From NCBI GenBank assembly GCA_050313295.1, contig JBNPLD010000001.1: 64,000 nt of DNA. One strand, written 5' to 3'. The DNA is from S5-A14a sp022766365. GTDB lineage: Bacteria > Bacillota > Clostridia > Peptostreptococcales > Anaerovoracaceae. Positions 54,836-63,557 of the stretch are shown piece by piece. Position 1 is the first letter of the stretch; every line of letters begins with the position of its first letter. The notes beneath the pieces are model-generated. The model saw nothing but the letters and a program-made list of their open reading frames with translations. It searched no databases and was not told where the DNA came from. Position numbers and translations under genes: made by a program.

Positions 54836-55930
54836 CTACTCCTTATGATTGATATATCCCTTTGCAACAAGTGTCTCCGCACACAAAACAGCTCCTCCGG
54901 CTGCACCTCTCAGAGTGTTATGGGCTAAGCCTATGAATTTAAAATCATACACACTATCTTCCCTCAATCTGCCAACTGAAACTGCCATTCCATTTTCAAG
55001 ATCAACATCAAGCTTAACCTGGGGTCTGTCATCTTGAGTAAAGTAATGAATAAACTGCTTTGGAGCGCTCGGAAGATCTTCTTCCTGAGGATATCCCTTG
55101 AATTTGCTGATTCTGTCTATGAGTTCTTCCTTTGTTGGGTTTTCTGCAAATTTTATAAACACAGAAGCTGTATGTCCATTGAGAACCGGCACTCGAAGAC
55201 ATTGACATGTAATTCTCAGACCATCCTTGTTTACGATTTTGCCTTCCTTTACTTTTCCCAATACCTTCAGTGGTTCCTTTTCGCTCTTTTCTTCTTCGCC
55301 ACCTATGTAAGGAATTATATTTTCAACCATCTCCGGCCATTCCCTAAAAGTCTTACCGGCACCTGAAATTGCCTGATAAGTGGAAATGGCAAGTTCTGTA
55401 GGTTTGAATTCCTCCCATGCAGCCAATAACGGTACATAGGCCTGAATCGAGCAATTAGGCTTCACTGCAACAAATCCTCTGTCTGTACCCAGCCTTTTCT
55501 TCTGCGCTTCTATAACTATGCAATGATCATCGTTGATCTCCGGTATGAGCATAGGAACATCTTCCGTCCATCTGTGAGCGCTGTTGTTAGATACAACCGG
55601 TGTCTCTGCTTTAGCGTAGGAGTCTTCGATTTCCCTGATTTCTTCCTTCGTCATATCCACAGCACTGAATACCATATCCACTTTTGATGTAACATCTTCT
55701 ATCTGATGAATGTCCATAACTTCCATTTTTGCCACATCTGCCGGAATATCCACATCCATCTTCCATCGGTTCTCACAAGCTTGGGCATAGGTTTTGCCTG
55801 CGCTTCTCGCACTTGCAGCCAGTGCCTTAATTTCAAACCAAGGGTGATCTGCCAACAATGTCACAAACCTTTGACCGACCATTCCTGTAGCTCCTATTAT
55901 TCCAACTTTCAATTTTCTTTCGAGATTCAT
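54836..55930 (-). CDS. asd: Aspartate-semialdehyde dehydrogenase, archaeal/eukaryotic-type subfamily
   Basis: NADPH-dependent enzyme of lysine, methionine and threonine synthesis. A 364-residue protein with the Rossmann start GIIGATGMVGQRF, NNSAHRW near residue 115, the catalytic Cys in KPNCSIQ near residue 153, and SGAGKTFREWPEM near residue 186. The missing insertions and the SAHRW/PNCS pattern match the archaeal/fungal clade rather than the classic Gram-negative one; assigned from memory of the subfamilies. It follows the rpmF terminator. Confidence 0.92.
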   Translation of the reverse strand: MNLERKLKVGIIGATGMVGQRFVTLLADHPWFEIKALAASARSAGKTYAQACENRWKMDVDIPADVAKMEVMDIHQIEDVTSKVDMVFSAVDMTKEEIREIEDSYAKAETPVVSNNSAHRWTEDVPMLIPEINDDHCIVIEAQKKRLGTDRGFVAVKPNCSIQAYVPLLAAWEEFKPTELAISTYQAISGAGKTFREWPEMVENIIPYIGGEEEKSEKEPLKVLGKVKEGKIVNKDGLRITCQCLRVPVLNGHTASVFIKFAENPTKEELIDRISKFKGYPQEEDLPSAPKQFIHYFTQDDRPQVKLDVDLENGMAVSVGRLREDSVYDFKFIGLAHNTLRGAAGGAVLCAETLVAKGYINHKE

Positions 55931-55990
55931 ACTATCATTCTCCTACTAATCGTTTTCTTATGTATTATACATCAAAAGTATTGATATTTC

Positions 55991-56027
55991 AATAATAAAA
56001 GGCCCCGCTTCCATGAAGGTTGCGGGG
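55991..56027 (-). terminator. Intrinsic terminator after rpmF
   Basis: Stem CCCCGC/GCGGGG (56003-56008 and 56022-56027) with further pairing inside the loop, followed on the minus strand by CCTTTTATTATT. It lies 37 bases after the rpmF stop. Confidence 0.85.
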
Positions 56028-56063
56028 ATTTATATTTCCTTTTATCAAGCTGTTACCTTTGAC

Positions 56064-56252
56064 TTATGCCTCAGCATTTTCAGTCACAACTTCCTTGCCG
56101 TCATAATAATTGCAATTAGGACAAACTCTGTGTGGAAGTTTAGGTTCGTGACACTGAGGACAAACAGATAGTCCCGGTAGAGACTTCTTCATGTTAGGTG
56201 CTCTTCTGCTATCTCTCTTAGCCTTAGATGTTCTCCTCTTAGGAACTGCCAT
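56064..56252 (-). CDS. rpmF: 50S ribosomal protein L32
   Basis: A 62-residue L32 with the N-terminal MAVPKRRTSKAKRDSRRA and a zinc-binding CPQC ... CPNC pair. The ATG at 56252 has AAGGAGGTG upstream. The DUF177 (YceD) gene normally found just upstream of rpmF in Firmicutes is absent: the gene has its own strong promoter and terminator. Confidence 0.97.
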   Translation of the reverse strand: MAVPKRRTSKAKRDSRRAPNMKKSLPGLSVCPQCHEPKLPHRVCPNCNYYDGKEVVTENAEA

Positions 56253-56313
56253 GTTGTACACCTCCTTACAAATTGGTTAATATAAATGTGGTAATTTTCA
56301 ATCTAACTTTTTA

Positions 56314-56343
56314 ATTATAACCTTTCAGATTGTTCCCTGTCAA
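56314..56343 (-). promoter_or_regulatory. Promoter of rpmF
   Basis: Minus-strand TTGACA (56338-56343), 18-base spacer, TATAAT (56314-56319), 62 bases before the rpmF start codon. Both hexamers match the consensus perfectly. Confidence 0.9.
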
Positions 56344-56426
56344 GAATAATTTTCAACAGACAGTAACATCAACGAAGTAGGCTGATTACTGCCGGTTGTA
56401 ACAGGGATTACAGTCTGAAAATGAAA

Positions 56427-57626
56427 TTACAACTCAGAAACAATCTCATATGTGTCTCTGGCAATCATGAGTTCTTCATTTGTAGGAATCAGCAGAATCT
56501 TAACCTTTGAATCATCCGTTGAAATTACCCTTTCCTGGCCTCTGACCTTATTCTTCATAAGATCGAGTTTGATCCCCAAGTTACCCATCTCATTACATAT
56601 ATGAGCTCTCATTTCATCACTGTTCTCTCCGACCCCGGCTGTGAAGACAAGTGCATCCAAGCCATTCATTTCAGCTATGTAAGCTCCGATATAGAATCTG
56701 ACCTTCTGACAAAATACTCTGAGTGCAAGCTCAGCTCTCTCGTTTCCCTCAGCCATAGCCTCCTCAAGATCACGGAAATCACTGGAAATTCCTGAAATTC
56801 CAAGAACACCGGACTTTTTGTTGAGTATATCGTTCACGACACCCTGAGGAAGATTTTCCTTCTTTCTGATATAAGTAACGATTGCCGGATCTATATCTCC
56901 ACATCTTGTACCCATTACCAAACCCTGGAGAGGTGTGAATCCCATTGAAGTATCAACAACCTTACCGTATTTGATAGCAGAAACGGAAGCTCCGTTGCCG
57001 AGGTGACAGGTTATTATTTTCAGATCATTGATATTAATATTGAGAATTGCAGATGCTCTCTGGGCTACATACTTATGAGAAGTTCCATGGAAACCGTACT
57101 TTCTTATTCCGTATTTTGTATAATATTCATATGGAAGAGCATATAGATAATTGTGCGGTGGCATCGTCTGATGGAAAGCTGTATCAAAAACACCAACCAT
57201 CGGTGTATTTGGCATAAGAGCCTGACAGGCGTGGATACCAAGAAGATTAGGCGGATTGTGAAGAGGTGCCAATTCAACGCATTCCTCCAGGGCTTCAAGA
57301 ACGCTATCATCAATCAGCACAGAATTTGCATACTTTTCGCCTGCGTGAACAACCCTGTGTCCGACTGCACCGATTTCATCCATAGATTTAACAACACCCT
57401 GCTCCGGATCCTGTACCATTGCCAACACCTGTGCAATCGCGTCCTTATGATCCTTCATTTCGATTTCTTTCTTGATCTTATCGTGTCCCATCTTAGTGTG
57501 GCTGATTACAGATCCCTCCATGCCGATTCTCTCAACCAGTCCCTTACAAAGAAGCTGTTCATTCGTCATGTCAAGAACCTGATACTTCAAGGACGAACTT
57601 CCGCAATTAATTACTAAAACCTTCAT
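56427..57626 (-). CDS. ackA: Acetate kinase
   Basis: Interconverts acetyl phosphate plus ADP with acetate plus ATP, a main energy-yielding step in fermenters. The 399-residue protein from the ATG at 57626 (GGAGGAG upstream) has VLVINCGSSSLKY at the N-terminus, GHRVVHAGEKY near residue 88, HLGNGASV near residue 206, and FTAGVGENS near residue 325. pta is not adjacent in the window. Confidence 0.98.
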   Translation of the reverse strand: MKVLVINCGSSSLKYQVLDMTNEQLLCKGLVERIGMEGSVISHTKMGHDKIKKEIEMKDHKDAIAQVLAMVQDPEQGVVKSMDEIGAVGHRVVHAGEKYANSVLIDDSVLEALEECVELAPLHNPPNLLGIHACQALMPNTPMVGVFDTAFHQTMPPHNYLYALPYEYYTKYGIRKYGFHGTSHKYVAQRASAILNININDLKIITCHLGNGASVSAIKYGKVVDTSMGFTPLQGLVMGTRCGDIDPAIVTYIRKKENLPQGVVNDILNKKSGVLGISGISSDFRDLEEAMAEGNERAELALRVFCQKVRFYIGAYIAEMNGLDALVFTAGVGENSDEMRAHICNEMGNLGIKLDLMKNKVRGQERVISTDDSKVKILLIPTNEELMIARDTYEIVSEL

Positions 57627-57773
57627 ATTTCTCCTCCATATCTCTTTAAGATTTATTATCAATACTCGCGCAAACTAAATTATACAGCAAATCTTTTTCA
57701 CATTCAAGAAAGAAGATTTCTATCAAGCTTGCATAAAAATTTACACATCCTCAAGACTCTTAAACTCTGTAAT

Positions 57774-58982
57774 TCATATTTTCTCCGGCTTCTTCACGAA
57801 TTCGCTGTATTCATAGAAATCATTTCCTCTAAGTAAATTATAAACGTCAGTTGCCACTATCTCTTCATGAGCAATTATATCCAAAGATTGACATTCATCA
57901 TGCCTTACATGATCTGGAGATACTTTGTGAATAAAATCTAAATGGCTTATCCCTATCTTCTTGATAAACTTTAAATAGGATGCCCCTTTATCGTTAAAAG
58001 CAAGGGGATAAACTGCATTAAAAGACAAGATATCCTCCTTGTGTAGAGTGTAATTTCCCAGTACGTAAGAAATAAAAAACCTCCTCACTCTGGCTCTCGT
58101 ATAAGATTTACTCACAAGTTCATCCTCAAGTTCTTCCAGATTTTTCGTATACCTCCATCTGTTCAAAGTTCTATTGTAAAGTTCTTCCTCTGCATAACGG
58201 CAATTTTCGGGAAGCATTTTCCTTTTTTTTTCAGTTTTAGATGCTGAGATTTTCCCTACTATAAGTTTATACAATGTATCTTCATAATGTTTCTCTTTGT
58301 CGGGATTTTTGCTGTAATATTCCCTGCGAATTTTGGAGGCGGATTCATTATGCCCATCTCCTGAACGCTTGAATGAATAAAAACTGCCATCATACCCAAG
58401 AAGATTTCCGGCTATCATATAATCTATGGCTAAAATTTCATTAGGAGGAAATGCATAGCAACTTCCGCCTGTCAACTCCTTCTTTGAAGTCTCCATATCA
58501 CAATTCATGTTATGGCATTTCTCATAGGCAGAGAAAAAATCATTTAAGTATTCTTCTCTGGCCCTTGGAAAAGTTATACCTTCCTTAGTTCTTAACGCTG
58601 CATATTTATTCACATCGTCGAAATGTTCAGTTAAGAATTCCGCAATGATTCCGAGTCTGTCGGTATCTCCGGATTCAGAGCCGAATACAACGGTTCCGAC
58701 ATTTAAAGAAGTTAAAATCTCCATAGCCCCATAGGCGAAAAAATAACTGCTCGCATTGCTGAATCGGGTGGGAAGCTGAACAACCAGATCCACCCCGTTC
58801 TTTACAGCGACACTACTCCTTCTCCATTTATCCTCAAAGGCAGCTTCCCCTCTCTGCACAAAATTACCACTCATCACAGCAACAATTACAGAATCCGGAA
58901 ATTTCTCCCTCGTCTTTCTTATCAAGTAGGAATGCCCATTATGGAATGGATTGAATTCGGCAACTATGCCTATCGCGTTCAT
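57774..58982 (-). CDS. tRNA(Met) cytidine acetate ligase (TmcAL/YlbM family)
   Basis: A 402-residue nucleotidyltransferase-fold protein with the HxGH signature in VAEFNPFHNGHSYLI near residue 8, a SGNFVQRGEAA motif near residue 38 and RFSNASSYFFAYGAMEIL near residue 75. In Bacillus this family activates acetate with ATP to make N4-acetylcytidine in the elongator tRNA-Met anticodon. It sits next to acetate kinase and 4 bases after a coiled-coil protein gene. Confidence 0.88.
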   Translation of the reverse strand: MNAIGIVAEFNPFHNGHSYLIRKTREKFPDSVIVAVMSGNFVQRGEAAFEDKWRRSSVAVKNGVDLVVQLPTRFSNASSYFFAYGAMEILTSLNVGTVVFGSESGDTDRLGIIAEFLTEHFDDVNKYAALRTKEGITFPRAREEYLNDFFSAYEKCHNMNCDMETSKKELTGGSCYAFPPNEILAIDYMIAGNLLGYDGSFYSFKRSGDGHNESASKIRREYYSKNPDKEKHYEDTLYKLIVGKISASKTEKKRKMLPENCRYAEEELYNRTLNRWRYTKNLEELEDELVSKSYTRARVRRFFISYVLGNYTLHKEDILSFNAVYPLAFNDKGASYLKFIKKIGISHLDFIHKVSPDHVRHDECQSLDIIAHEEIVATDVYNLLRGNDFYEYSEFVKKPEKI

Positions 58983-58986
58983 ATCA

Positions 58987-59523
58987 TCAGTCCAGTTTCT
59001 TGCCTTCCCTTACAGTGGTTTCGGCAAGTGAAATCACTTCCTGTCTGTTAACATTTATGGTTTCATTTGCTTGGGCAAAAGTCTGCTCAATTGAGTTCAC
59101 CATATCTCTGAACTTCGACACATAAATACCATCAAGCTGTTCTCCCATGTTAAAAAGCATTTTGTCCACATATTCGAAAGTCTTAATTTTAAGATCTCTG
59201 CAATACGCTTCGGATTCGTTAGTGATCTGGGCAGCTCTTTCCTTGGCATTCTTTGTTATTATATGCTCTTCAACTAAATCAGCTGCCAGCTTGTTGGCAT
59301 TTGCAACGATTTTCTTAGCATCTGCTTCTGCTTCGCTGATTATCGTGTCCTTATTTTTGTTTATCCACATTGCCTCGGTAAGGTCCTCCGGCAAAGCCTC
59401 GTGTATACTGGAAATCAGTTCCATAAACTCATCTCTATCCACCATAACTTTGTTCGTAAGCAAAACATTTCTTGGTGTTTCAATCTTATCATGCATTTCT
59501 GCAAGGAGTTCAAATACTGTCAT
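58987..59523 (-). CDS. Uncharacterised coiled-coil protein (ATPase subunit-like)
   Basis: A 178-residue helical protein. The N-terminal part (1-60: LAEMHDKIETPRNVLLTNKVMVDRDEFMELI) is followed by an Ala/Glu/Lys-rich coiled coil (about 60-120) resembling the stalk subunits of V-type ATPases or DivIVA-type scaffolds, and a helical C-terminus. No catalytic motif. Proteins of this shape are found between coaD and tmcAL in several Clostridia. Function unknown; similarity to ATPase stalks may only reflect coiled-coil composition. Confidence 0.8.
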   Translation of the reverse strand: MTVFELLAEMHDKIETPRNVLLTNKVMVDRDEFMELISSIHEALPEDLTEAMWINKNKDTIISEAEADAKKIVANANKLAADLVEEHIITKNAKERAAQITNESEAYCRDLKIKTFEYVDKMLFNMGEQLDGIYVSKFRDMVNSIEQTFAQANETINVNRQEVISLAETTVREGKKLD

Positions 59524-59579
59524 TTCGCACCTCTCCTATTTTAAATTATAGTTAATTATACAGCAAAACGTCGATTCTT

Positions 59580-60065
59580 TCAACGAAGTGAATATTTCTC
59601 TCGCATTCTCTTCAAAATTACATCAGGGACAAGACCGGCAGCATTCCCTCCAAGTGATACTACCTCCTTAATCATTGAAGAACTTACGAATGAATTCTCA
59701 GGTCTTGTCATAAGAAAGACAGACTCAACCCCCTCATTGAAAAGGTTTGCATTCATCTGTGCCATGGAGATTTCATACTCAAAATCTGTAATAGCTCTGA
59801 GGCCTCTGATTATGGCTGTGAAGTCATTGCGGTTTACATAATCAGCTAAAAGTCCTCTGAAAGATTCCACGGAGATGTTGCTCACATCCTTAAATAAATC
59901 TTCCAGCATCTCCACCCTCTCCTCAACTGTGAAAAGAGGTGTTTTCTGTGGGTTTTCGATGACGCCCACAACGAGATGGTCAAAGAGTTTTGCGGCTCGT
60001 TTAATTATATCGATATGACCGTTAGTAACAGGGTCAAATGAGCCGGTGTAAAGAGCTTTACTCAT
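59580..60065 (-). CDS. coaD: Phosphopantetheine adenylyltransferase
   Basis: Penultimate step of coenzyme A synthesis. The 161-residue protein has ALYTGSFDPVTNGHIDII (TxGH motif) at the N-terminus, IIRGLRAITDFEYE near residue 87 and the SSSMIKEV loop near residue 128. It overlaps rsmD by 8 bases, the usual pairing. Confidence 0.97.
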   Translation of the reverse strand: MSKALYTGSFDPVTNGHIDIIKRAAKLFDHLVVGVIENPQKTPLFTVEERVEMLEDLFKDVSNISVESFRGLLADYVNRNDFTAIIRGLRAITDFEYEISMAQMNANLFNEGVESVFLMTRPENSFVSSSMIKEVVSLGGNAAGLVPDVILKRMREKYSLR

Positions 60066-60612
60066 TATTTTTTCCTTTCCTGTAAAAAATCAAAGCTTTC
60101 TTGCCGTATTTCTTTTCTTTAAAAGCCTCCAGATTCTTATAAATGGTAGGCATTTTAAATTTTCTCGCATGTTCTATTATTATAACTCCGCTATCTTTCA
60201 ATATGCTTGAACTGGATATACTATCTAGAATTTCAAGGTTATACCCTTCTTCATATGGCGGATCAGCAAAAAGTATATCCACAGGCTCATTTATTCTGTC
60301 CATGGCAATTCTATAATCAGATGCTAATATACTCACCTGGGATTGACAGCCTATTTTGTTTACATTACTTTTAATTATACCTATGCTATCCCTTGATCTG
60401 TCAACGAGGTAAACTTTTTTTGCTCCCCTTGACAGAGCTTCAAGACCCACTGCTCCGGTTCCTGCAAACAGGTCCACAAAGACAGAACTGTGAATATCAT
60501 TCATTAGAATGCTAAAAAGTGCCTCCTTTACCATTTCAGAGGTTGGTCTTATATCATAATTCATTGGAGTTTTCAGGCTCCGTCCCTTGTAAATACCTGC
60601 TATTATCCTCAT
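60058..60612 (-). CDS. rsmD: 16S rRNA (guanine(966)-N(2))-methyltransferase RsmD
   Basis: A 184-residue methyltransferase from the ATG at 60612 (AGGAG 8 bases upstream): MRIIAGIYKGRSLKTP start, SAM motif FVDLFAGTGAVGLEALSRGA near residue 45 and catalytic FADPPYE near residue 118. Coupled to coaD. Confidence 0.95.
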   Translation of the reverse strand: MRIIAGIYKGRSLKTPMNYDIRPTSEMVKEALFSILMNDIHSSVFVDLFAGTGAVGLEALSRGAKKVYLVDRSRDSIGIIKSNVNKIGCQSQVSILASDYRIAMDRINEPVDILFADPPYEEGYNLEILDSISSSSILKDSGVIIIEHARKFKMPTIYKNLEAFKEKKYGKKALIFYRKGKNNE

Positions 60613-60690
60613 ATTCATAACTCCTGTTGAAAATATTATATCCATACATGCGGGATCAATTAAACGTAAAGACGCATGTCTTTCTTAACG

Positions 60691-62736
60691 CTAGAGTACC
60701 AGATTTATCCCATCTCCGTAAAGTCGCTTAATCCTCTCCTTAAGTTGACGATTTTTGCTCTTGTTAAGAGTCGGGTCATCTTCTAAAATGTCTTTGGCAA
60801 TCATCAGTGAATTCTGCATAACGTCCACATGTTTTGTGAGATGAGCAAATCTGAGATTAGGTAATCCGTGTTGTCTGGTTCCCAAAATATCTCCGGGGCC
60901 CCTGAGTTTCAGATCTTCTTCTGCAATGATGAATCCGTCTGAAGTCTTCTCCATAATTTCGGCTCTCTGATTTGATATTTCGGATTCCGAGTTGAGAATC
61001 AGGAAGCAATATGATTGAAAATTGCCTCTACCTACCCTTCCCCTTAGTTGATGAAGTTGAGCAAGTCCAAATCGTTCTGAGTTTTCAATCACCATGACCG
61101 TAGCATTTGGAACATTTATACCGACTTCTATTACAACAGTGGACACCAATAGATCAACCTCTCCTTCGTAAAAAGCTTCCATGACTTTACTTTTTTCATC
61201 AGTTGTCATCCTGCCATGAAGCAGCGCCACGTTGAAATCAGAGAATCTTTCACTCATCTCCTCATACAATTCCAAAGCCGAATTTGCATCTATCGCATCT
61301 GACTCTTCTATCAACGGAGATATCACATATCCTTGCCTTCCGGCTTTTAGTTCTTCATTAACCTTTAGATATGTACTCTCTCTTTCAAATTTATTCTTAG
61401 CAATCTTTGTTATAATTTTCTTTCTACCCCTGGGCATGGATTTTATAACGGATATGTCCAGATCTCCATAAACCACAACAGCCATTGTCCTCGGTATCGG
61501 GGTAGCTGTCATGACCATAACGTTCGGATTCAAACCTTTTTCCGTTAAAATCTGTCTCTGGTTAACTCCGAATCTATGCTGTTCATCAGTTATAACAAGG
61601 CCGAGTTTATTAAACTTCACTCCGTCGCCCAACAGAGCATGAGTTCCTATTATTACATCTATCTCCCCATCAGCAAGCCTGTTTAAAATCCCTTCTCTGA
61701 GTTTTTTGCTCTGCTTGCTCACCAATAACCCACACCTTATTCCAAGGTTCTGAAAAGAAGAACCTATCGATTCGTAATGCTGTCTTGCAAGAATCTCCGT
61801 CGGTGCCATAAATACACTCTGATATCCTTCCTTGGCCGTCATGTACATGGCAACTTCAGCTATTGCTGTTTTGCCTGAACCGACATCTCCCTGAATCAGC
61901 CGGTTCATAGCCGAAGAAGACTCCATATCTCCTGCTATTTCCCTTAAAACTTTCTTCTGATCTTCGGTTAAAGAAAATGGAAGTAGTTTCACGTATTCAT
62001 CCATGTGTTTTGAAGAAATGGAAACTCCGTTTTTTCTATTTCCAAACTTCCCCCTTATAAGTAAAAGGCCCGTTTCAAGTGTTAACAGTTCATCGAAAAT
62101 AAGTCTATATTTTCCTTCGAGGATTTCCTTCTTTTCCCTTGGAAAATGAATTCCCCTAAGGGCATAAGAAGTTGTGCAGACATTGGCTTTATCAATAACC
62201 CTCTCACAAAGCCATTCTTCAGTCTCACCCAATGGATTAATACTGTCTATTTGCCTGATCAAGGTACGAACCTGACGTCCTTTTACACGACCGATATCAC
62301 CATATACCGGCAGAATTCCTCTTTCGTCTTCACGGCTTCCAACAAGGGCAAATTCCGGATGAACCATCTGTATCCGTCCACCATTGTAGCTAACATTCCC
62401 AAAGAAACTATATTCATCCCCTTGATGAATCATATTATTTACATAGATTCCATTAAAAAAAACAACACGAAGAACTCCGCCTCCATCGTCTTCCACATCA
62501 AAGCTTAGGAGAGATTTCCTTCCCATGTATTTAAACTTCTTATTCTTGACTTTTCCTGCAACAAAATAGCGACCCTCTCCAAAGATGCTTGCAATCGGTG
62601 TGGGGCTTCGTCTATCCTCATAGCTTTTCGGCAAGTAGTAGATCAAATCCTGAAAGGTGTAAATTCCTGCCTTAGCCAGATCCTCTGATTTCCGTTTTCC
62701 TATACCCTTGAGACTATCTACAGGTTTATCATTCAT
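60691..62736 (-). CDS. recG: ATP-dependent DNA helicase RecG
   Basis: Branch-migrating helicase for stalled forks, 681 residues. The N-terminal wedge (OB) domain (about 60-150) is followed by helicase motifs: RLIQGDVGSGKTA near residue 273, DEQHRFG near residue 378, TATPIPRT near residue 407 and QLRGRVGRG near residue 565. It follows the Asp23-family gene by 27 bases. Confidence 0.98.
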   Translation of the reverse strand: MNDKPVDSLKGIGKRKSEDLAKAGIYTFQDLIYYLPKSYEDRRSPTPIASIFGEGRYFVAGKVKNKKFKYMGRKSLLSFDVEDDGGGVLRVVFFNGIYVNNMIHQGDEYSFFGNVSYNGGRIQMVHPEFALVGSREDERGILPVYGDIGRVKGRQVRTLIRQIDSINPLGETEEWLCERVIDKANVCTTSYALRGIHFPREKKEILEGKYRLIFDELLTLETGLLLIRGKFGNRKNGVSISSKHMDEYVKLLPFSLTEDQKKVLREIAGDMESSSAMNRLIQGDVGSGKTAIAEVAMYMTAKEGYQSVFMAPTEILARQHYESIGSSFQNLGIRCGLLVSKQSKKLREGILNRLADGEIDVIIGTHALLGDGVKFNKLGLVITDEQHRFGVNQRQILTEKGLNPNVMVMTATPIPRTMAVVVYGDLDISVIKSMPRGRKKIITKIAKNKFERESTYLKVNEELKAGRQGYVISPLIEESDAIDANSALELYEEMSERFSDFNVALLHGRMTTDEKSKVMEAFYEGEVDLLVSTVVIEVGINVPNATVMVIENSERFGLAQLHQLRGRVGRGNFQSYCFLILNSESEISNQRAEIMEKTSDGFIIAEEDLKLRGPGDILGTRQHGLPNLRFAHLTKHVDVMQNSLMIAKDILEDDPTLNKSKNRQLKERIKRLYGDGINLVL

Positions 62737-62763
62737 TTTTATTCACAATAACCATATTAAAAC

Positions 62764-63171
62764 TTATATCTCATCTTTTTCTGCTGAAAAATAGATATCT
62801 CTCTTCGCAACAAGTCGTGATTTGACTCCGACAAGATGGATATTAACCTTTATCAGCGGTATGCTCAGTTCGCCGAATTCCTCAAAAATAGCTTTGATAA
62901 GCTGTTCGCTATTAATTTTAAGTGGAAGTCCGAATTCTGCAATAACAGGGACAGTAAGTGTAAATCCCTTTTCATCTTGAATTATTTCGATTGTATCAGC
63001 AAAATCATCAATCGAAAACTTCCCATCTTCCCACAGAGGCTTACCCTTTTGAGTTGCCGGAATAAACTTTCCTTTCCAATGTATCTGCATGATGACCGCA
63101 GCTATCTTTTCTGCAAAGAATGTATTGTCAACGACAATTTCGCCAATTTCTGTCTGGTGAATTATACTCAT
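62764..63171 (-). CDS. Asp23/Gls24 family protein (YloU-like)
   Basis: A 135-residue protein with the family pattern: an N-terminal GEIVVDNTFFAEKIAAVIMQ helix and a C-terminal VPVIAEFGLPL ... INIHLVG strand block. Positioned as YloU between rpmB and recG; the FakA-like yloV gene that normally follows is absent. The start at 63171 has only a weak GAGAG site. Asp23-type proteins tether to the membrane and take part in envelope stress, but the role of this type is not established. Confidence 0.85.
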   Translation of the reverse strand: MSIIHQTEIGEIVVDNTFFAEKIAAVIMQIHWKGKFIPATQKGKPLWEDGKFSIDDFADTIEIIQDEKGFTLTVPVIAEFGLPLKINSEQLIKAIFEEFGELSIPLIKVNIHLVGVKSRLVAKRDIYFSAEKDEI

Positions 63172-63203
63172 AAGTATTCTCTCATCTACTATTATATCAT
63201 ATG

Positions 63204-63227
63204 AAAAAACCCGCAAAATGCGGGTTT
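63204..63227 (-). terminator. Intrinsic terminator after rpmB
   Basis: Stem AAACCCGC / GCGGGTTT (63207-63214 and 63220-63227) with a 5-base loop; on the minus strand it runs into TTTTTTC. It starts 14 bases after the rpmB stop and separates rpmB from the Asp23-family gene. Confidence 0.9.
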
Positions 63228-63240
63228 AAGCCAAATTCAA

Positions 63241-63432
63241 TTATACGGCACGGTTAACTTTGTTTGACTTGATACATTTGGTACAAACATTAGCCCTTCT
63301 AACAGTTCCATTATCATTAATTCTTACTGTTTGGATATTAGCATTCCACTTTCTTCTCGTATGTCTCATGGAATGGGAAACCTTGTTTCCTGAAGCCTGA
63401 CCTTTACCGCAGATTTCACATTTTCTTGACAT
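63241..63432 (-). CDS. rpmB: 50S ribosomal protein L28, zinc-binding form
   Basis: A 63-residue L28 with CEICGKG at residues 5-11 and VCTKC near residue 49, the two CxxC pairs of the C+ form. GGTGTTRRKWNAN-like core is seen as HSMRHTRRKWNANIQ. Start preceded by AGGGAGGTG. It has its own promoter and terminator. Confidence 0.97.
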   Translation of the reverse strand: MSRKCEICGKGQASGNKVSHSMRHTRRKWNANIQTVRINDNGTVRRANVCTKCIKSNKVNRAV

Positions 63433-63497
63433 CTACCGCACCTCCCTTTCTATATTCAGCATATGCTTAAAATTTCAAAATTCATACAACAACGGAT

Positions 63498-63527
63498 ATT
63501 ATAGCACAATATACACCCTTGTTGCAA
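63498..63527 (-). promoter_or_regulatory. Promoter of rpmB, overlapping a hairpin
   Basis: Minus-strand TTGCAA (63522-63527), 18-base spacer, TATAAT (63498-63503). The -35 hexamer lies in one arm of the hairpin at 63520-63554. Confidence 0.65.
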
Positions 63528-63554
63528 GAAAAATTTATAGTTTTTCTTGCAACA
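63520..63554 (-). terminator. Hairpin between nrdG and rpmB
   Basis: Perfect 14-base arms TGTTGCAAGAAAAA (63520-63533) and complement (63541-63554) with a 7-base loop, 4 bases after the nrdG stop. The A/T half of the stem resembles an intrinsic terminator, but no T-tract follows. Confidence 0.5.
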
Positions 63555-63557
63555 CTG

